Assembly: GCA_902775285.1 (NCBI GenBank)
Contig: CACYLI010000005.1
Location: 1 to 58,739, forward strand
Direction: 5' to 3'
DNA: 58,739 nt
Source: an uncultured Erysipelotrichaceae bacterium
Lineage (GTDB): Bacteria > Bacillota_I > Bacilli_A > RF39 > UBA660
Below are positions 33,997 to 44,101 of the stretch, piece after piece (positions within the stretch are counted from its first letter, which is position 1; the number at the start of each line of letters is the position of its first letter). The translations under genes were made by a program, and so were the position numbers. Below the pieces are notes generated by a model that searched no databases, had not been told where the DNA came from, and was given only the letters and a program-made list of their open reading frames with translations.

Positions 33997-35923
33997 CATT
34001 ATTATAATTATTAACAGTTACATTAACTTCTTTAACATTAATAGTAGCTGTATTTTCTAAATTAGATTTTTCTTTTTTAGGTTTTTCTTCTTTTCCATTT
34101 CCAAGTATACTAGATAACTTTTTAGCAATCGCATCTCTTGTAAATGGTTTTGCTAAATAATCATCAAATCCCATAGCTTGATATTTTTCTTTTGCTCCAG
34201 TCATCGCATCTGCTGTTAAAGCTACTACAGGAGCATGGAAGTTTGGCATATTTCTAATATAATTAATAGCTTCATCTCCACGCATAATAGGCATTAATAT
34301 ATCAAGTAAAACTATATCATAATTATTATTCATTTCTATTTTTTCAATAGCTTCTTTACCATTATAACATTCATCTATTATAAAGTTAAATTCTTTAATT
34401 GCTTTCTTAAGAACTTTAATATTTAACATATTATCATCAACAACAAGAATTCTTTTTCCTGTATAATCAAGTTTCTCAACAACTTTTTCATTTTCCTTTT
34501 TAATTCTTTCAAGCTCTTCTTTATCACCAAGTTTCTGAGGTAAAGTAACAGTAAAAGTTGTTCCAACTAAATATTCACTATCTACTTTAACAGTACCACC
34601 CATTAAATCAATAAGTGTTTTAGTAATAGCAAGACCTAATCCAGTTCCTTGAACATTACTTGATTTTTCTACTCCAAGTCTATCATATTTAGCAAATAAT
34701 TTATCAATATCTTCAGGTTTAACACCACGACCTGTATCACTAACAATTATTTGTAAACTGCCTGAAGCATCTAACCAATTAACTATATAATCAACATGAC
34801 CACCATCAGTATATTTATATGCATTTGATAAGAAATTGTTAAGAATTTGTTTAATTCTAAGTCTATCACCATATAATACTTCTGGTAAATTATCAGCTAT
34901 TTTAACATTAAACTCTAACTTCTTTTCAGAAAATTTAGTTCTATTAATCTTAGCAACACTTTCAAATTCTTCTCTTGGATCATAGTTACCTTCAACAATA
35001 TCTAATTTTCCACTTTCTATTTTACTAATATCTAAAATACTACCAATAATTTCTAAAAGCGTATTACTAGCATTAATAATATCTTTAGTATCTTCCCTAA
35101 CTTCACTAGGTACTTTATCTTTATATGAATCAATATCTTCACTTAAACCAACAATAGCATTCAAAGGAGTTCTAAGTTCATGAGACATACTACTTAAGAA
35201 CTCACTCTTAGCTAATGAAGCAGCTTCAGCTCTCTCTTTCTCAGTCTTTTCATATTCAACAAGTTTAGCATCTGGATTTTCAATTGTGAAGAACATCAAT
35301 GATGTAAGTGTTGAATTTAAAAATGTTAAAAGTGTGATTTCAGGATTTATTATTTGAACAGATACACATATAAAACCAAATAGCAAAAATATAGGTAATG
35401 GTAAATATTGTTTTTTTCTAATATTGCTACCTTTAACAATAATACTATAAAACATCAATCCAAAACAAATTATTGCTAATCCAATTAAATAATAGACACC
35501 ATATCCAAATGAATACGCAGCATTACCATCAACATTTATATTTAATGGTAATATATAGAGCATAATAATTGAAACTAAAGAAACAAAAACAGTAATTCTT
35601 TTTACTCTTTTAACTTTTAAATTATAATTACTATCTTCAATATTGTATGAAACTAATAAAAAATAATCTGTAAACAACAACGCCCATATTGAATATGATA
35701 TAAGATATGTTTTAGAGATAAAAACATTTATTGGATGCAAAACAGAAAAATTCTTTATACAATAATAACCGCCAATATCAATAATTAATTCAAATATTGC
35801 AGCTAAAACTAATTTACTATATATTTTATTTTCTTCAGAAGCAACCCTAGCTTTAGAAAAATATGATATAGCCATTATTCCTAAATATATTAAACTTACA
35901 ATTGAAATTACTACATTAATCAT
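33986..35923 (-). CDS. Hybrid sensor histidine kinase with receiver domain
   Basis: 645 residues. About seven membrane helices span the first 220 residues. A HisKA domain follows with the phospho-His in EFLSSMSHELRTPLNAIVGLSE, then HATPase_c (LNNFLSNAYKYTDGG, VSDTGRGVKPEDIDKLF, GTGLGLAITKTLIDLMGG), then a receiver domain with the acceptor Asp in DIVLLDILMPIMRGDEA. No DNA-binding domain and no partner gene nearby. The start is the ATG at 35923; the GTG at 35932 is inside its GGTGAT ribosome site. The signal is unknown. Confidence 0.9.
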   Translation of the reverse strand: MINVVISIVSLIYLGIMAISYFSKARVASEENKIYSKLVLAAIFELIIDIGGYYCIKNFSVLHPINVFISKTYLISYSIWALLFTDYFLLVSYNIEDSNYNLKVKRVKRITVFVSLVSIIMLYILPLNINVDGNAAYSFGYGVYYLIGLAIICFGLMFYSIIVKGSNIRKKQYLPLPIFLLFGFICVSVQIINPEITLLTFLNSTLTSLMFFTIENPDAKLVEYEKTEKERAEAASLAKSEFLSSMSHELRTPLNAIVGLSEDIDSYKDKVPSEVREDTKDIINASNTLLEIIGSILDISKIESGKLDIVEGNYDPREEFESVAKINRTKFSEKKLEFNVKIADNLPEVLYGDRLRIKQILNNFLSNAYKYTDGGHVDYIVNWLDASGSLQIIVSDTGRGVKPEDIDKLFAKYDRLGVEKSSNVQGTGLGLAITKTLIDLMGGTVKVDSEYLVGTTFTVTLPQKLGDKEELERIKKENEKVVEKLDYTGKRILVVDDNMLNIKVLKKAIKEFNFIIDECYNGKEAIEKIEMNNNYDIVLLDILMPIMRGDEAINYIRNMPNFHAPVVALTADAMTGAKEKYQAMGFDDYLAKPFTRDAIAKKLSSILGNGKEEKPKKEKSNLENTATINVKEVNVTVNNYNNEGK

Positions 35924-36003
35924 TATAATCACCTATACTAAATAAATTATAAACTAATTTTTCTATAAAATAAAGTAATAAATATATTTTTTTATAAGCA
36001 TTA

Positions 36004-37902
36004 TTAAAATTTTACTAAATTAACATTTTCTACTGATAGAATTCTTTTTCTTTCACCATTATTATTCATATAATTAACGTTAGTACTTTCTAATAAATAA
36101 TTTATATCAACTTTTCCTCCAGCATTTATTGGTATATTTTCAACAAAAATAATCTCATATGGAATGCTTGATTCTTCCATATTTTGATAACAATACTCAT
36201 ATATTATATTTTTTTGAATTTCTAAATCAACATCAGGATTATCAAGTTGAATAAAAGTTACTGGAACCATTTGCTCTTGAGGATGCTCAACACCCGTTGT
36301 AAAACAATTTTTTATATTGTTTAATTCAAGTAACTTACTATCAATTGCTTTTGGATGAACATTAATTCCATTTCTTCCAAAAATATTTTTTATTCTATCA
36401 ACAAAAAATAAACATCCATCTTGATCAATATAACCAATATCTTTCATATGTAACCATGTGCTTCCATCTTTATGAACTTTCATTACTTTATTAGTTTCAT
36501 CTTTATTAAATAAATATTCTTTCATAATAGATGGACCAGAAACAGCAATTTCCCCTGGCATTTCATATCCTAATTCATCTAACGTATCAGGATTAAATAT
36601 ACCTACATTTTCTTTTGAAAATGGTATACCAACGCTACCAAATTTATATGAGCCTTTTACTTGATATGTTATAGCACCTTCATTTTCGGTTGCACCATAT
36701 CCTTGACGAATAGCAATACTCTCATCATCATAATTTTGGCTTCCATTTATTAATTCTAAAGTATTATTATTTAAAGGAGCTCCACCTGAAATCCAATTTT
36801 TAATATATATTTTCTCTTCTCCATTTAGAATATGTTGCTTTAAGTTTTCACAATGAACTGGGCCTGCAACTACTAAATCAATATTTTTTTCTTTAACTAA
36901 ATCATATAAATCCATTGTAAAACCTGGTGAAAAATATGTTCTTAATCCACCAATCATACTTACAACACAAGCTGTAGCACCATATGCTAAAGAATTATTC
37001 ATAATATCAAGATATTTATCACCTACATTATTTTCAATACCACCATTTAATTGTTGTGTTATACTGGTATTCATATTTTTCCCAGTCAATCCAACTCCTT
37101 TTGGTATTCCGGTTGTTCCTGATGTTCCTTCTATTAAAATAACTTTATCTTCGTCATAGGAATAATCAAAATCATATTTATGTTCTTTGCTTTGATATTT
37201 TAAAAACTCAAAATAATCCATACTTTTAGAATATTTTTTTCCATTATTGCCACTTAAAGTTTTTTTCAATTTGATTATTCTTCTAATATATGATGGTAAT
37301 GCTTCTGTACCATCTAAATGTATGATATTATCTATTTGTGATAAATTATTTTTAATTGTACTATCATATTTTTCAATAAATCCATCAAATAGAAAAATAT
37401 TTTTGATATTATATTTTTTTATTGTTTCATCCAAAACAGTTGTTGGTAATAAAGGATTAAATGGATAAATTGGAATCCCAAGTTTCAAAGTAGCAAATAG
37501 TAATTCTTTTGCTTCAGGAAAATTAGGTAAAATAGCCAAAATAATATCATTCTTATTAATTCCTAAACCTACAATGCTACTTGCAATTTTATTAATATCT
37601 TTTAATAAAGAATTAAATGAAATATTAATTTCAAAATCCTTTTTTGGCATATACGTTAATGCAACATTTTCAGGAATACTTTTTGCTGTTTTTTCTAATA
37701 AATCATATGGAGAAACTTTTGGAATATCCACTAATAAATTTTCTTTGCTATAATACTTAAGCCAAGGTTTATCTATACTTGCATATCCTGTTAATGGTCC
37801 TTGTAGTGTACCATTGGATAAGTCTCTTAAATATAAATTTCTCAATTTTTTTTCTTCTACAGATAATTCTGAAATATGTTTTTCTAAATCTTCTTTTGTC
37901 AT
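36004..37902 (-). CDS. AMP-forming acyl-CoA synthetase/ligase family protein
   Basis: 632 residues of the ANL superfamily. The nucleotide loop is VILIEGTSGTTGIPKGVGLT (about 240-259). Also visible are IRQGYGATENEGAITY (A5 motif), GSTWLHMKDIGYIDQDGCLFFVDRIKNIFGRNG (A7/A8, with the hinge and DRIKN) and the C-terminal Lys in NAGGKVDINYL. It activates a carboxylic acid as acyl-AMP; whether the acceptor is CoA, a carrier protein or something else is unknown. The upstream promoter overlaps the ATG at 37938, which rules that start out and supports 37902 (AAAGGGG upstream). Confidence 0.85.
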   Translation of the reverse strand: MTKEDLEKHISELSVEEKKLRNLYLRDLSNGTLQGPLTGYASIDKPWLKYYSKENLLVDIPKVSPYDLLEKTAKSIPENVALTYMPKKDFEINISFNSLLKDINKIASSIVGLGINKNDIILAILPNFPEAKELLFATLKLGIPIYPFNPLLPTTVLDETIKKYNIKNIFLFDGFIEKYDSTIKNNLSQIDNIIHLDGTEALPSYIRRIIKLKKTLSGNNGKKYSKSMDYFEFLKYQSKEHKYDFDYSYDEDKVILIEGTSGTTGIPKGVGLTGKNMNTSITQQLNGGIENNVGDKYLDIMNNSLAYGATACVVSMIGGLRTYFSPGFTMDLYDLVKEKNIDLVVAGPVHCENLKQHILNGEEKIYIKNWISGGAPLNNNTLELINGSQNYDDESIAIRQGYGATENEGAITYQVKGSYKFGSVGIPFSKENVGIFNPDTLDELGYEMPGEIAVSGPSIMKEYLFNKDETNKVMKVHKDGSTWLHMKDIGYIDQDGCLFFVDRIKNIFGRNGINVHPKAIDSKLLELNNIKNCFTTGVEHPQEQMVPVTFIQLDNPDVDLEIQKNIIYEYCYQNMEESSIPYEIIFVENIPINAGGKVDINYLLESTNVNYMNNNGERKRILSVENVNLVKF

Positions 37903-37926
37903 ATCTTTCCCCTTTATTGGTCGTAT

Positions 37927-37955
37927 ATTATAACACATAATAACTAAATAATCAA
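37927..37955 (-). promoter_or_regulatory. Promoter of the AMP-forming ligase gene
   Basis: Minus strand: -35 TTGATT (37950-37955), 17-base spacer, -10 TATAAT (37927-37932). Transcription would start near 37920, about 18 bases before the chosen ATG. Confidence 0.7.
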
Positions 37956-38013
37956 ATTAATTATTATTTGTGTTACTTAAACAATCTATCATATTAAAGA
38001 AAAGAAAACAAAT

Positions 38014-38039
38014 AGTACGTATCATAATTGATACGTACT
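38014..38039 (-). terminator. Palindrome in the 240-base gap between ligase and NUDIX genes
   Basis: Perfect 11-bp inverted repeat (38014-38024 and 38029-38039) with a 4-base loop, followed on the minus strand by a T-rich but mixed stretch. Either an intrinsic terminator for upstream transcripts or an operator. The rest of the gap (38043-38150) shows no convincing gene. Confidence 0.55.
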
Positions 38040-38175
38040 TTACAATGCTTGTTACGTTTTTGATACACGTGTTATTTTTTTAGTGTTAACTCTTCATTAT
38101 TAGTAAGAGATGCAATTTCTATTAATTCATTATTTTAATCCTCTAATAAAGCATAAAAAAAGAAAACACTTCTTT

Positions 38176-38691
38176 TTATTCATTTAATCTTTTATATTCT
38201 TTTATTGCTTCTATCATATCTGGTGTTATTACAAGATTTTTTGGATTATTTTTAATGTTTTCTTTTAATTTATCTATTGATTCATCTATTTTGATTTTTT
38301 CTATTTTAAAGTCATAACTAAGTTCATCTTTTGTATAGTTTGTATTACTTAAATCTACTTTTTTATCTGTTTCAATTAAATAAAAATAAATATCACTTTG
38401 TCTATTGTTACCAACATATGGATGATCTTTACTTAAAAAAGATACTTTCATAAATGGATTTTTTATTTCATTATCATCTAAAATAATACCAGTTTCTTCT
38501 CTTACTTCTCTTTTTAAGCAATCTTTAAATGTTTCACCTGTTTCTAAGTGGCCTCCTGGAAACTGATATACATTATCTGCTTTACCAATAAGTATACAGT
38601 CATCTTGTATTATTAAAGCTTTTGTTCTAATAACTAATTCAGTAATATCTTCTTCTTTTAAATTATTATCATTATGTATTATTTTTTTCAT
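38176..38691 (-). CDS. NUDIX hydrolase
   Basis: 171 residues. The Nudix box [24 protein letters not shown] is complete, within [12 protein letters not shown]. After the box comes the segment [34 protein letters not shown]. The substrate cannot be predicted. It lies just after a degraded NUDIX gene and the S66 peptidase gene, in the same direction, so it may be the last gene of the peptide-cluster transcript. Confidence 0.86.
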   Translation of the reverse strand: MKKIIHNDNNLKEEDITELVIRTKALIIQDDCILIGKADNVYQFPGGHLETGETFKDCLKREVREETGIILDDNEIKNPFMKVSFLSKDHPYVGNNRQSDIYFYLIETDKKVDLSNTNYTKDELSYDFKIEKIKIDESIDKLKENIKNNPKNLVITPDMIEAIKEYKRLNE

Positions 38692-38694
38692 AAT

Positions 38695-38948
38695 TTATTT
38701 ACCTTTCACAATTATCATTAAATTAAATACATCAACAATATTTTCTTTAAATCTTTCTATATATATTCACCATTTATTACCATTTTAATTTTATCTATAG
38801 AAGATAAAGCATATTTTTCTATTTCATTTAGTTTAAGCCATTTAATTTCATAATAATTATCTTCACCCATCTTTTCTTTTTCTTCTAAATATAGCAAGTA
38901 CACTATCATTTCAATAATAATTGCTCTTGAACTAACTCTCTTATCCAT
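38695..38948 (-). pseudogene. Degraded NUDIX hydrolase
   Basis: The first frame (38757-38948, 63 residues) joins an N-terminal NUDIX strand (KRVSSRAIII) directly to a C-terminal segment (EEKEKMGEDNYYEIKWLKLNEIEKY), so the Nudix box is deleted. It ends in a TATATATAG repeat; shifting frame by one base there continues the protein as ERFKENIVDVFNLMIIVKGK to a TAA at 38695. Both the internal deletion and the frameshift indicate a pseudogene. Confidence 0.7.
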
Positions 38949-38987
38949 TAGTACCCCTTTTTTTACATTATTTTAAACTTAATATAA

Positions 38988-39944
38988 TCATTTTTGACTA
39001 ATATATATTTCGTTACCCTTATTATATGTATCAATTATACAATAACCACCTATTGGAATAGTTGCATTAGGAGTTGTATGTCCAAAATTAGCATTTATAA
39101 TAATTGGAATATTTTTTAATTCTTTTTTATCTAATATCTTTTTCCATTTTTTTAAATTCATTTTTGTTTGTGTTTGGCTTCTTCCAATTACAATACCCTT
39201 TACTTTATCAAAATCTTTTTGCTGAATTAATGAAACAAGATTTCTATCAAATTCATATGGGAATTCTTCTCCAACTAATGAATCTTCCTCAATAAATAAT
39301 ATTTTATCTTTTAAACTTGGCATATATTTTGTACCTTGAAGAAGATTAAAACTACAAAGATTACCTCCTATTATTGTTCCTTCTGCTTTACCAGGATTAA
39401 TAATTATTTTTCCTTTATTTTTTATAAATTTTCTCTTGGTTTGATCATCATACCATTTATCACTACTATAATACTCTGGATCATCTAAATAAAATAATTC
39501 TTTATTTATAGATTTATTAAAATATTCTATTGTATCTTCTAAACCTGTTTTCATAGCAAAGCTGTGAAAATTAGGCCCTAGATATGTAATTAATCCAGTT
39601 TGAGCATATATAGCATTTAATAAAACTGTTATATCAGAATAACCACATATTATTTTAGGATTCTTTTTAATTAAATCATAATCAATATAATCTAATAATT
39701 GATTAGCATTATATCCTCCTAAAACAGAAAGAATTATATCTATATTTTTATTTTTTAATGCATCATGAAAATCTGTTACTCTTTCATTAACACTTGAAGA
39801 TATAAATGAATCACATACGTTAGCATTTTTAGAAAAATAAACATTATATCCCAATAATTTTAATTTATCATTCGCCAAACGTATATTAGATTCACAAATC
39901 ATTTTTAAGCTTCTTGATAAAGCACAAACCATAATATTTTTCAT
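38988..39944 (-). CDS. S66 family peptidase (LdcA/MccF-like), last intact gene of the peptide operon
   Basis: 318 residues, cytoplasmic. S66 landmarks: IILSVLGGYNANQLLDYI, nucleophile region IICGYSDITVLLNAIY, GTIIGGNLCSFNLLQGT, FIEEDSLVGEE (Glu) and NANFGHTTPNATIPIGG (His). Homologues cleave D-Ala from murein peptides or hydrolyse microcin C-like aminoacyl nucleotides (MccF self-immunity). It begins 8 bases after the racemase-like gene in a run that includes a radical SAM maturase, so a role in peptide inactivation or recycling is possible. Distantly similar to the protein at 4545. Confidence 0.83.
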   Translation of the reverse strand: MKNIMVCALSRSLKMICESNIRLANDKLKLLGYNVYFSKNANVCDSFISSSVNERVTDFHDALKNKNIDIILSVLGGYNANQLLDYIDYDLIKKNPKIICGYSDITVLLNAIYAQTGLITYLGPNFHSFAMKTGLEDTIEYFNKSINKELFYLDDPEYYSSDKWYDDQTKRKFIKNKGKIIINPGKAEGTIIGGNLCSFNLLQGTKYMPSLKDKILFIEEDSLVGEEFPYEFDRNLVSLIQQKDFDKVKGIVIGRSQTQTKMNLKKWKKILDKKELKNIPIIINANFGHTTPNATIPIGGYCIIDTYNKGNEIYISQK

Positions 39945-39952
39945 AATATCCT

Positions 39953-41023
39953 CTATCTTTTTAGTATTCTTGGAACCCTTTGTGAAATTGAACTCATTAC
40001 TTCATAATTACATATTCCATTACACCAAATTCCAACTTCATCTATCGTTAAATTGTTATTATCCCAAATAAATACTTCCTGTCCTACATAAACATCTTTT
40101 ATGTTAGTGACGTCTATCATCATATTATCCATACATATTCCAATTATTTTTGCTTTTTTATTATTTATAATAACATATGGTTCTCCTGTTTCTAAGGTTA
40201 ATAAACCATCTGCAAAACCAAATGGAATAGTAGCAACTAATGTCTTTTTATTGGCAATAAAGTTTTTATTATAACCAACTGTTTCACCTGCTTCTATTGT
40301 TTTTAAAAAACTAATGTTGGTCTTTAAAACCATACTTGGTTTTAAATCCATCTCATCTCTTAAACTATCGTTTGGATAATATCCATATATAAGTATTCCA
40401 ACTCTTACCATATTATATAAATAATCATGATAATACTTTAATCCTCCACTACTACAAACATGAATATTGTTTGGATATATTCCTTCCTCATTAAATTTTT
40501 TTATTGCATTTTCAAATATATTTATTTGTTTCATAGAAAACTCTTTATCTGAGTTTGTAGATAAATGAGTAAATAATCCGTCCATTTTAATATTTTTATT
40601 TTCTTTTAATCTACTAATATATTCATCAATATGTTTAACTTGTATTCCTGTTCTTCCCATACCTGTTTCAATTTCTGTATGAATTCTTACTTCATGATCA
40701 TCATTATTCAAATCAAATATATTTGAACCATTTAAAATAAAATCATATTTTTTTGATTCTTCATATTCATTATTTGATAAAGGATAAAGTATTAATATAT
40801 TATTTTTATAACCATTATTTCTTAGTTTAATTGCTTCATCTAGTAAAGCCACTCCAACATAATCAAAATCATTTAAAATGTCAGGACAATAATTTAAATG
40901 TGAACCATATCCTTCTGCTTTAACTATCGGCATTATTTTAACTTCATTATTTAAGTACCTTTTTAATTCATTAATATTATGTTTTATATTGTTTATATCT
41001 ACTATTAATTGTGTGCTTCTCAT
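39953..41023 (-). CDS. alr: Alanine racemase family protein
   Basis: 356 residues. The PLP Lys is K35 in MPIVKAEGYGSH (consensus VVKANAYGHG, so N to E next to it). The barrel continues with EIETGMGRTGIQV, FTHLSTNS and MVRVGILIYGYYP, and the C-terminal beta domain has LKTIEAGETVGYN with the second catalytic Tyr. It would interconvert L- and D-Ala (or another amino acid). GAGGTGAT precedes the ATG. One base separates it from the methyltransferase gene, so it belongs to the same transcript. It may be the cell's Alr or a cluster-specific racemase. Confidence 0.82.
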   Translation of the reverse strand: MRSTQLIVDINNIKHNINELKRYLNNEVKIMPIVKAEGYGSHLNYCPDILNDFDYVGVALLDEAIKLRNNGYKNNILILYPLSNNEYEESKKYDFILNGSNIFDLNNDDHEVRIHTEIETGMGRTGIQVKHIDEYISRLKENKNIKMDGLFTHLSTNSDKEFSMKQINIFENAIKKFNEEGIYPNNIHVCSSGGLKYYHDYLYNMVRVGILIYGYYPNDSLRDEMDLKPSMVLKTNISFLKTIEAGETVGYNKNFIANKKTLVATIPFGFADGLLTLETGEPYVIINNKKAKIIGICMDNMMIDVTNIKDVYVGQEVFIWDNNNLTIDEVGIWCNGICNYEVMSSISQRVPRILKR

Positions 41024-41024
41024 A

Positions 41025-42041
41025 TTACATCACCTCAAATACATAATATTGAAATATAGCATTTCTTTTTTTATCATAACCATTACATATAATTGGTTTT
41101 AAATTATATTTTATAAACATTTCTTTTCTTATTAATACTGGTGTATGACCAAAGCAAACTATTAATCCATGTTTTTTTACTTTATTAATTAATACTTTGA
41201 ATATTTTATATGCATTATAAGTATTAACCACTTCAGAATTTAAAAATCTTAGAAACATTACATCAACAGAATGGTTCTTAATTGGTGAATTAATCGCATC
41301 ACAACACTTGGCTTCATCTACGTAATCTTTAGCATAGTTAATCATTTCTCTACTTAAATCATGACCAATTGTATAAGTGGTTTTAAAATTCTTTTTAAAT
41401 TCATTCAAAAATTCTCCTGTAGAACAAGCCGGATCATAAATAATTTTAAATTGTTCATTTAAGCTTTTAAAGAAATCTATAGTAAAACTTCTTAAATGTA
41501 TTTCTCCATAACCTAAGTATTCTTTCTTTTCCGGATTAAAAGACCATCCTTCTTTTGGAGATGTTTCTTCTCTATTAGTATAAAAGTCTCTATATTTATA
41601 TGGATAATAAATATCTATATTTCTTTTGGTTTTTATATCATTAAATATATGTTTTTTTTCTTCATTAGTAAATGGATAATAATCTATTCTAATCTTTCTA
41701 TTTTTATAATTTCTTTTATACAAAAAACCTAATAACATAGGAGCTGTTATCATACTACAATTAATTGCATTTATTTTATCTTCTATTCTTAAAATAGATC
41801 TTATTTTTCTACCAACAATTATTTTACCTTTATAATTATTTAGTAAAAATATATTTTGAGGCAAATTATAATCATAATCTTCAAATGTTTCAACATTTCT
41901 ACTTAAAATATTCTTTATATTTAATTCATCTATATTTGATACACTTTTTTCATCAAAATATAATTGATTATAAATATCAATTTCTATTTTTTCTAATTCA
42001 TTATAATAATCTAATGGTTTCTTATTCTTATATGAATACAT
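41025..42041 (-). CDS. Class I SAM-dependent methyltransferase with a long N-terminal extension
   Basis: 338 residues. The SAM domain occupies the second half: motif I is IIYDPACSTGEFLNEF (DPACSTGEF in place of the usual E/DxGxGxG), then TIGHDLSREMINYAK, CCDAINSP, VDVMFLRFLNSEV and HGLIVCFGHTPVL. The first 170 residues match nothing I recognise. The target could be the cluster peptide or rRNA; the neighbouring Tet(M)-like GTPase makes either plausible. GGGGGTT lies before the ATG; a 9-base gap separates it from the GTPase gene. Confidence 0.7.
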   Translation of the reverse strand: MYSYKNKKPLDYYNELEKIEIDIYNQLYFDEKSVSNIDELNIKNILSRNVETFEDYDYNLPQNIFLLNNYKGKIIVGRKIRSILRIEDKINAINCSMITAPMLLGFLYKRNYKNRKIRIDYYPFTNEEKKHIFNDIKTKRNIDIYYPYKYRDFYTNREETSPKEGWSFNPEKKEYLGYGEIHLRSFTIDFFKSLNEQFKIIYDPACSTGEFLNEFKKNFKTTYTIGHDLSREMINYAKDYVDEAKCCDAINSPIKNHSVDVMFLRFLNSEVVNTYNAYKIFKVLINKVKKHGLIVCFGHTPVLIRKEMFIKYNLKPIICNGYDKKRNAIFQYYVFEVM

Positions 42042-42050
42042 ATAAACCCC

Positions 42051-44069
42051 CTATATTTTTCTTGCCATTTCCTTTTCTTTTTGTATTCTAGCAAATTTTG
42101 AACGGCTTTCTTTTTTCTTTTTCATAAGCGTTTCATCTAATGAATCCAAACTTGCTTTCATATCATTAATAACAAAAGTAGTTTCATTTCTAGGATCTGG
42201 ACCAAGATATTCCATTTTAACATCTTGATTTTTACTAATATCATATCTAGAAATATATGAAGTATAAGTTGCTCTTCCACTTGTAATCATTGATAGTTCA
42301 AGAGGAAAATTCATCATATTAGAAGCAGGTGCCTCTCCTTCTATAGTTACTTCTCCTTTATAATTATTAGTAATTCTATATATTCCATTTTTTGATGTAA
42401 TTAATTTTATAACACCACTTAAATATTCTTCTGGAAAAGCAATAATATAACTTGAAATAGGTTCAAGTAATTTCATATTTGCTTTCTTTAAACATCTAAA
42501 TAAAGCAAGTGGAGTTATTATATTAAAGTGAGAAGGATCACTTCCCATAGAATCAAATTGTCCTCCTATTAAAGCAACCTCCATATCAGTTAATTCCCAT
42601 CCATTTAAGCCTTGATTCTTATAATAATCTATTAATCTTTCTATTTGTCTTTGATATTTCAAATGCATAAAATCTGTAGATAATTTTGAAACATATCTAA
42701 ATCCACTCCCTCTTTCTAATGGAGATACTTCTAATTCTATTCCTGATACACAAGTATAACTTGCTTTAGAACTTGCACTAACCATTGGTACTTCTTTATG
42801 TATAATTATTGGATTTTCAATATTAACTTTAATATCAAATCTATCTTCTAACATTGTTTTAATTATTTGAGCTTGTACTTCACCCATTAAACTACAATAA
42901 ATAGAATTTGTTCTTTCATTATATCTAACATTTAAATATGGATCTTCTTCATTTAAAATTCTTAATGATTTCATTAATTCAATAGTATCTTTTTTATTAA
43001 CTGGATTAATTTCCATTGTTAATAAAGGTTTAACAAAACTAATATATTTATCTAATCCCTTATTATTACCAATTATTTGTCCACATCTAACATCTAGTCC
43101 ATTAATAATAGCTATATCACCACTATAAGCACTATCAACTGTTTTCATTTTTGATCCAAAAGGTATCATAATATTCTTTATTTTGCCATTTGTTTCTTCA
43201 TCAATTTTAATAGTATCTCTATTATTAATATTTCCATTTAATACTTTAACATATGCATTTTTTCCATTTTTATCAACTCTTACCATAAATACATATGCAG
43301 AAGTATATCCTTCATTATGTTTTTTGGTAGTAGGCAAATATTTTGATATAGCATCAACTAAATCATCAATTCCTTTATCTATTAATGCACTACCACCTAT
43401 TACAGGAAATATTTTATTATTATAGGCTAAATCTATCATTTTAGAATTTAACCATTCATTATCTATTTCTTCTCCATTTAAGTAACGCTCTAATACTTCA
43501 TCGTCAACTATTGACAATTCTTCTATAATTTCTTCTTTTTTAGATGAAATAATTTTTAATTCTCCATTATCATTTTGATATACATGTTTTAATGTTAATG
43601 TGGGAATTTTTAAATTATTTTGTAATTCAGCAATTACTTTATCAAAATCTGCACCTTTTCTATCCATTTTGTTAATGAATATAATTACTGGAACATTTTT
43701 TTCTTGCAAAGCTCTCCATATAGTGTATGTTTGAGCTTCTAAACCCTCAACCCCAGAAATAACTAAAACTGCTCCATCTAATACATTGATAGCTCTTTCT
43801 ACTTCAGCAGAAAAATCTACATGCCCTGGAGTATCTATTAGTTGAATGGTTTTATCATTTAATTCAAAAGAAACAATTGAATCTCTTATCGTTATTCCTC
43901 TTTCTTGTTCAACTTTCATATTATCTGTAACAGTATTACCAGTATCTACTCTACCAATACTTTCTATTACATTTGTATGATATAAAAGATGCTCTGTTAT
44001 TGTAGTTTTACCAGCATTAGCATGCGCAAATATTCCTAAAGTTAACTCTTTGTTATCTTTTCTATCCAT
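42051..44069 (-). CDS. Ribosome-protection-type GTPase (Tet(M)/EF-G-like)
   Basis: 672 residues. GTPase motifs: G1 AHANAGKTT (usual AHVDAGKTT, so D to N), G2 ERGITIRDSIVSF, G3 DTPGHVDFSAEV, G4 INKMDRKG. Then the EF-G domains II to V, with TNSIYCSLMGEVQAQI and YKGEVTIEGEAPASNMMNFPLELSMITSGRATY in domain V. The whole follows Tet(M)/Tet(O) more than EF-G. Such proteins free ribosomes from bound antibiotics. Located directly after the radical SAM gene, it is a candidate self-immunity protein, but a general tetracycline-resistance-like role is not excluded. Confidence 0.85.
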   Translation of the reverse strand: MDRKDNKELTLGIFAHANAGKTTITEHLLYHTNVIESIGRVDTGNTVTDNMKVEQERGITIRDSIVSFELNDKTIQLIDTPGHVDFSAEVERAINVLDGAVLVISGVEGLEAQTYTIWRALQEKNVPVIIFINKMDRKGADFDKVIAELQNNLKIPTLTLKHVYQNDNGELKIISSKKEEIIEELSIVDDEVLERYLNGEEIDNEWLNSKMIDLAYNNKIFPVIGGSALIDKGIDDLVDAISKYLPTTKKHNEGYTSAYVFMVRVDKNGKNAYVKVLNGNINNRDTIKIDEETNGKIKNIMIPFGSKMKTVDSAYSGDIAIINGLDVRCGQIIGNNKGLDKYISFVKPLLTMEINPVNKKDTIELMKSLRILNEEDPYLNVRYNERTNSIYCSLMGEVQAQIIKTMLEDRFDIKVNIENPIIIHKEVPMVSASSKASYTCVSGIELEVSPLERGSGFRYVSKLSTDFMHLKYQRQIERLIDYYKNQGLNGWELTDMEVALIGGQFDSMGSDPSHFNIITPLALFRCLKKANMKLLEPISSYIIAFPEEYLSGVIKLITSKNGIYRITNNYKGEVTIEGEAPASNMMNFPLELSMITSGRATYTSYISRYDISKNQDVKMEYLGPDPRNETTFVINDMKASLDSLDETLMKKKKESRSKFARIQKEKEMARKI

Positions 44070-44101
44070 ATATATTCACCTACATATATAATTATAATAT
44101 T

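Noticed and set aside
38095..38150. Short reading ELIEIASLTNNEELTLKK in the gap before the ligase gene
   Set aside because: No start codon or ribosome site and stops directly upstream; too short to call a remnant of any family.
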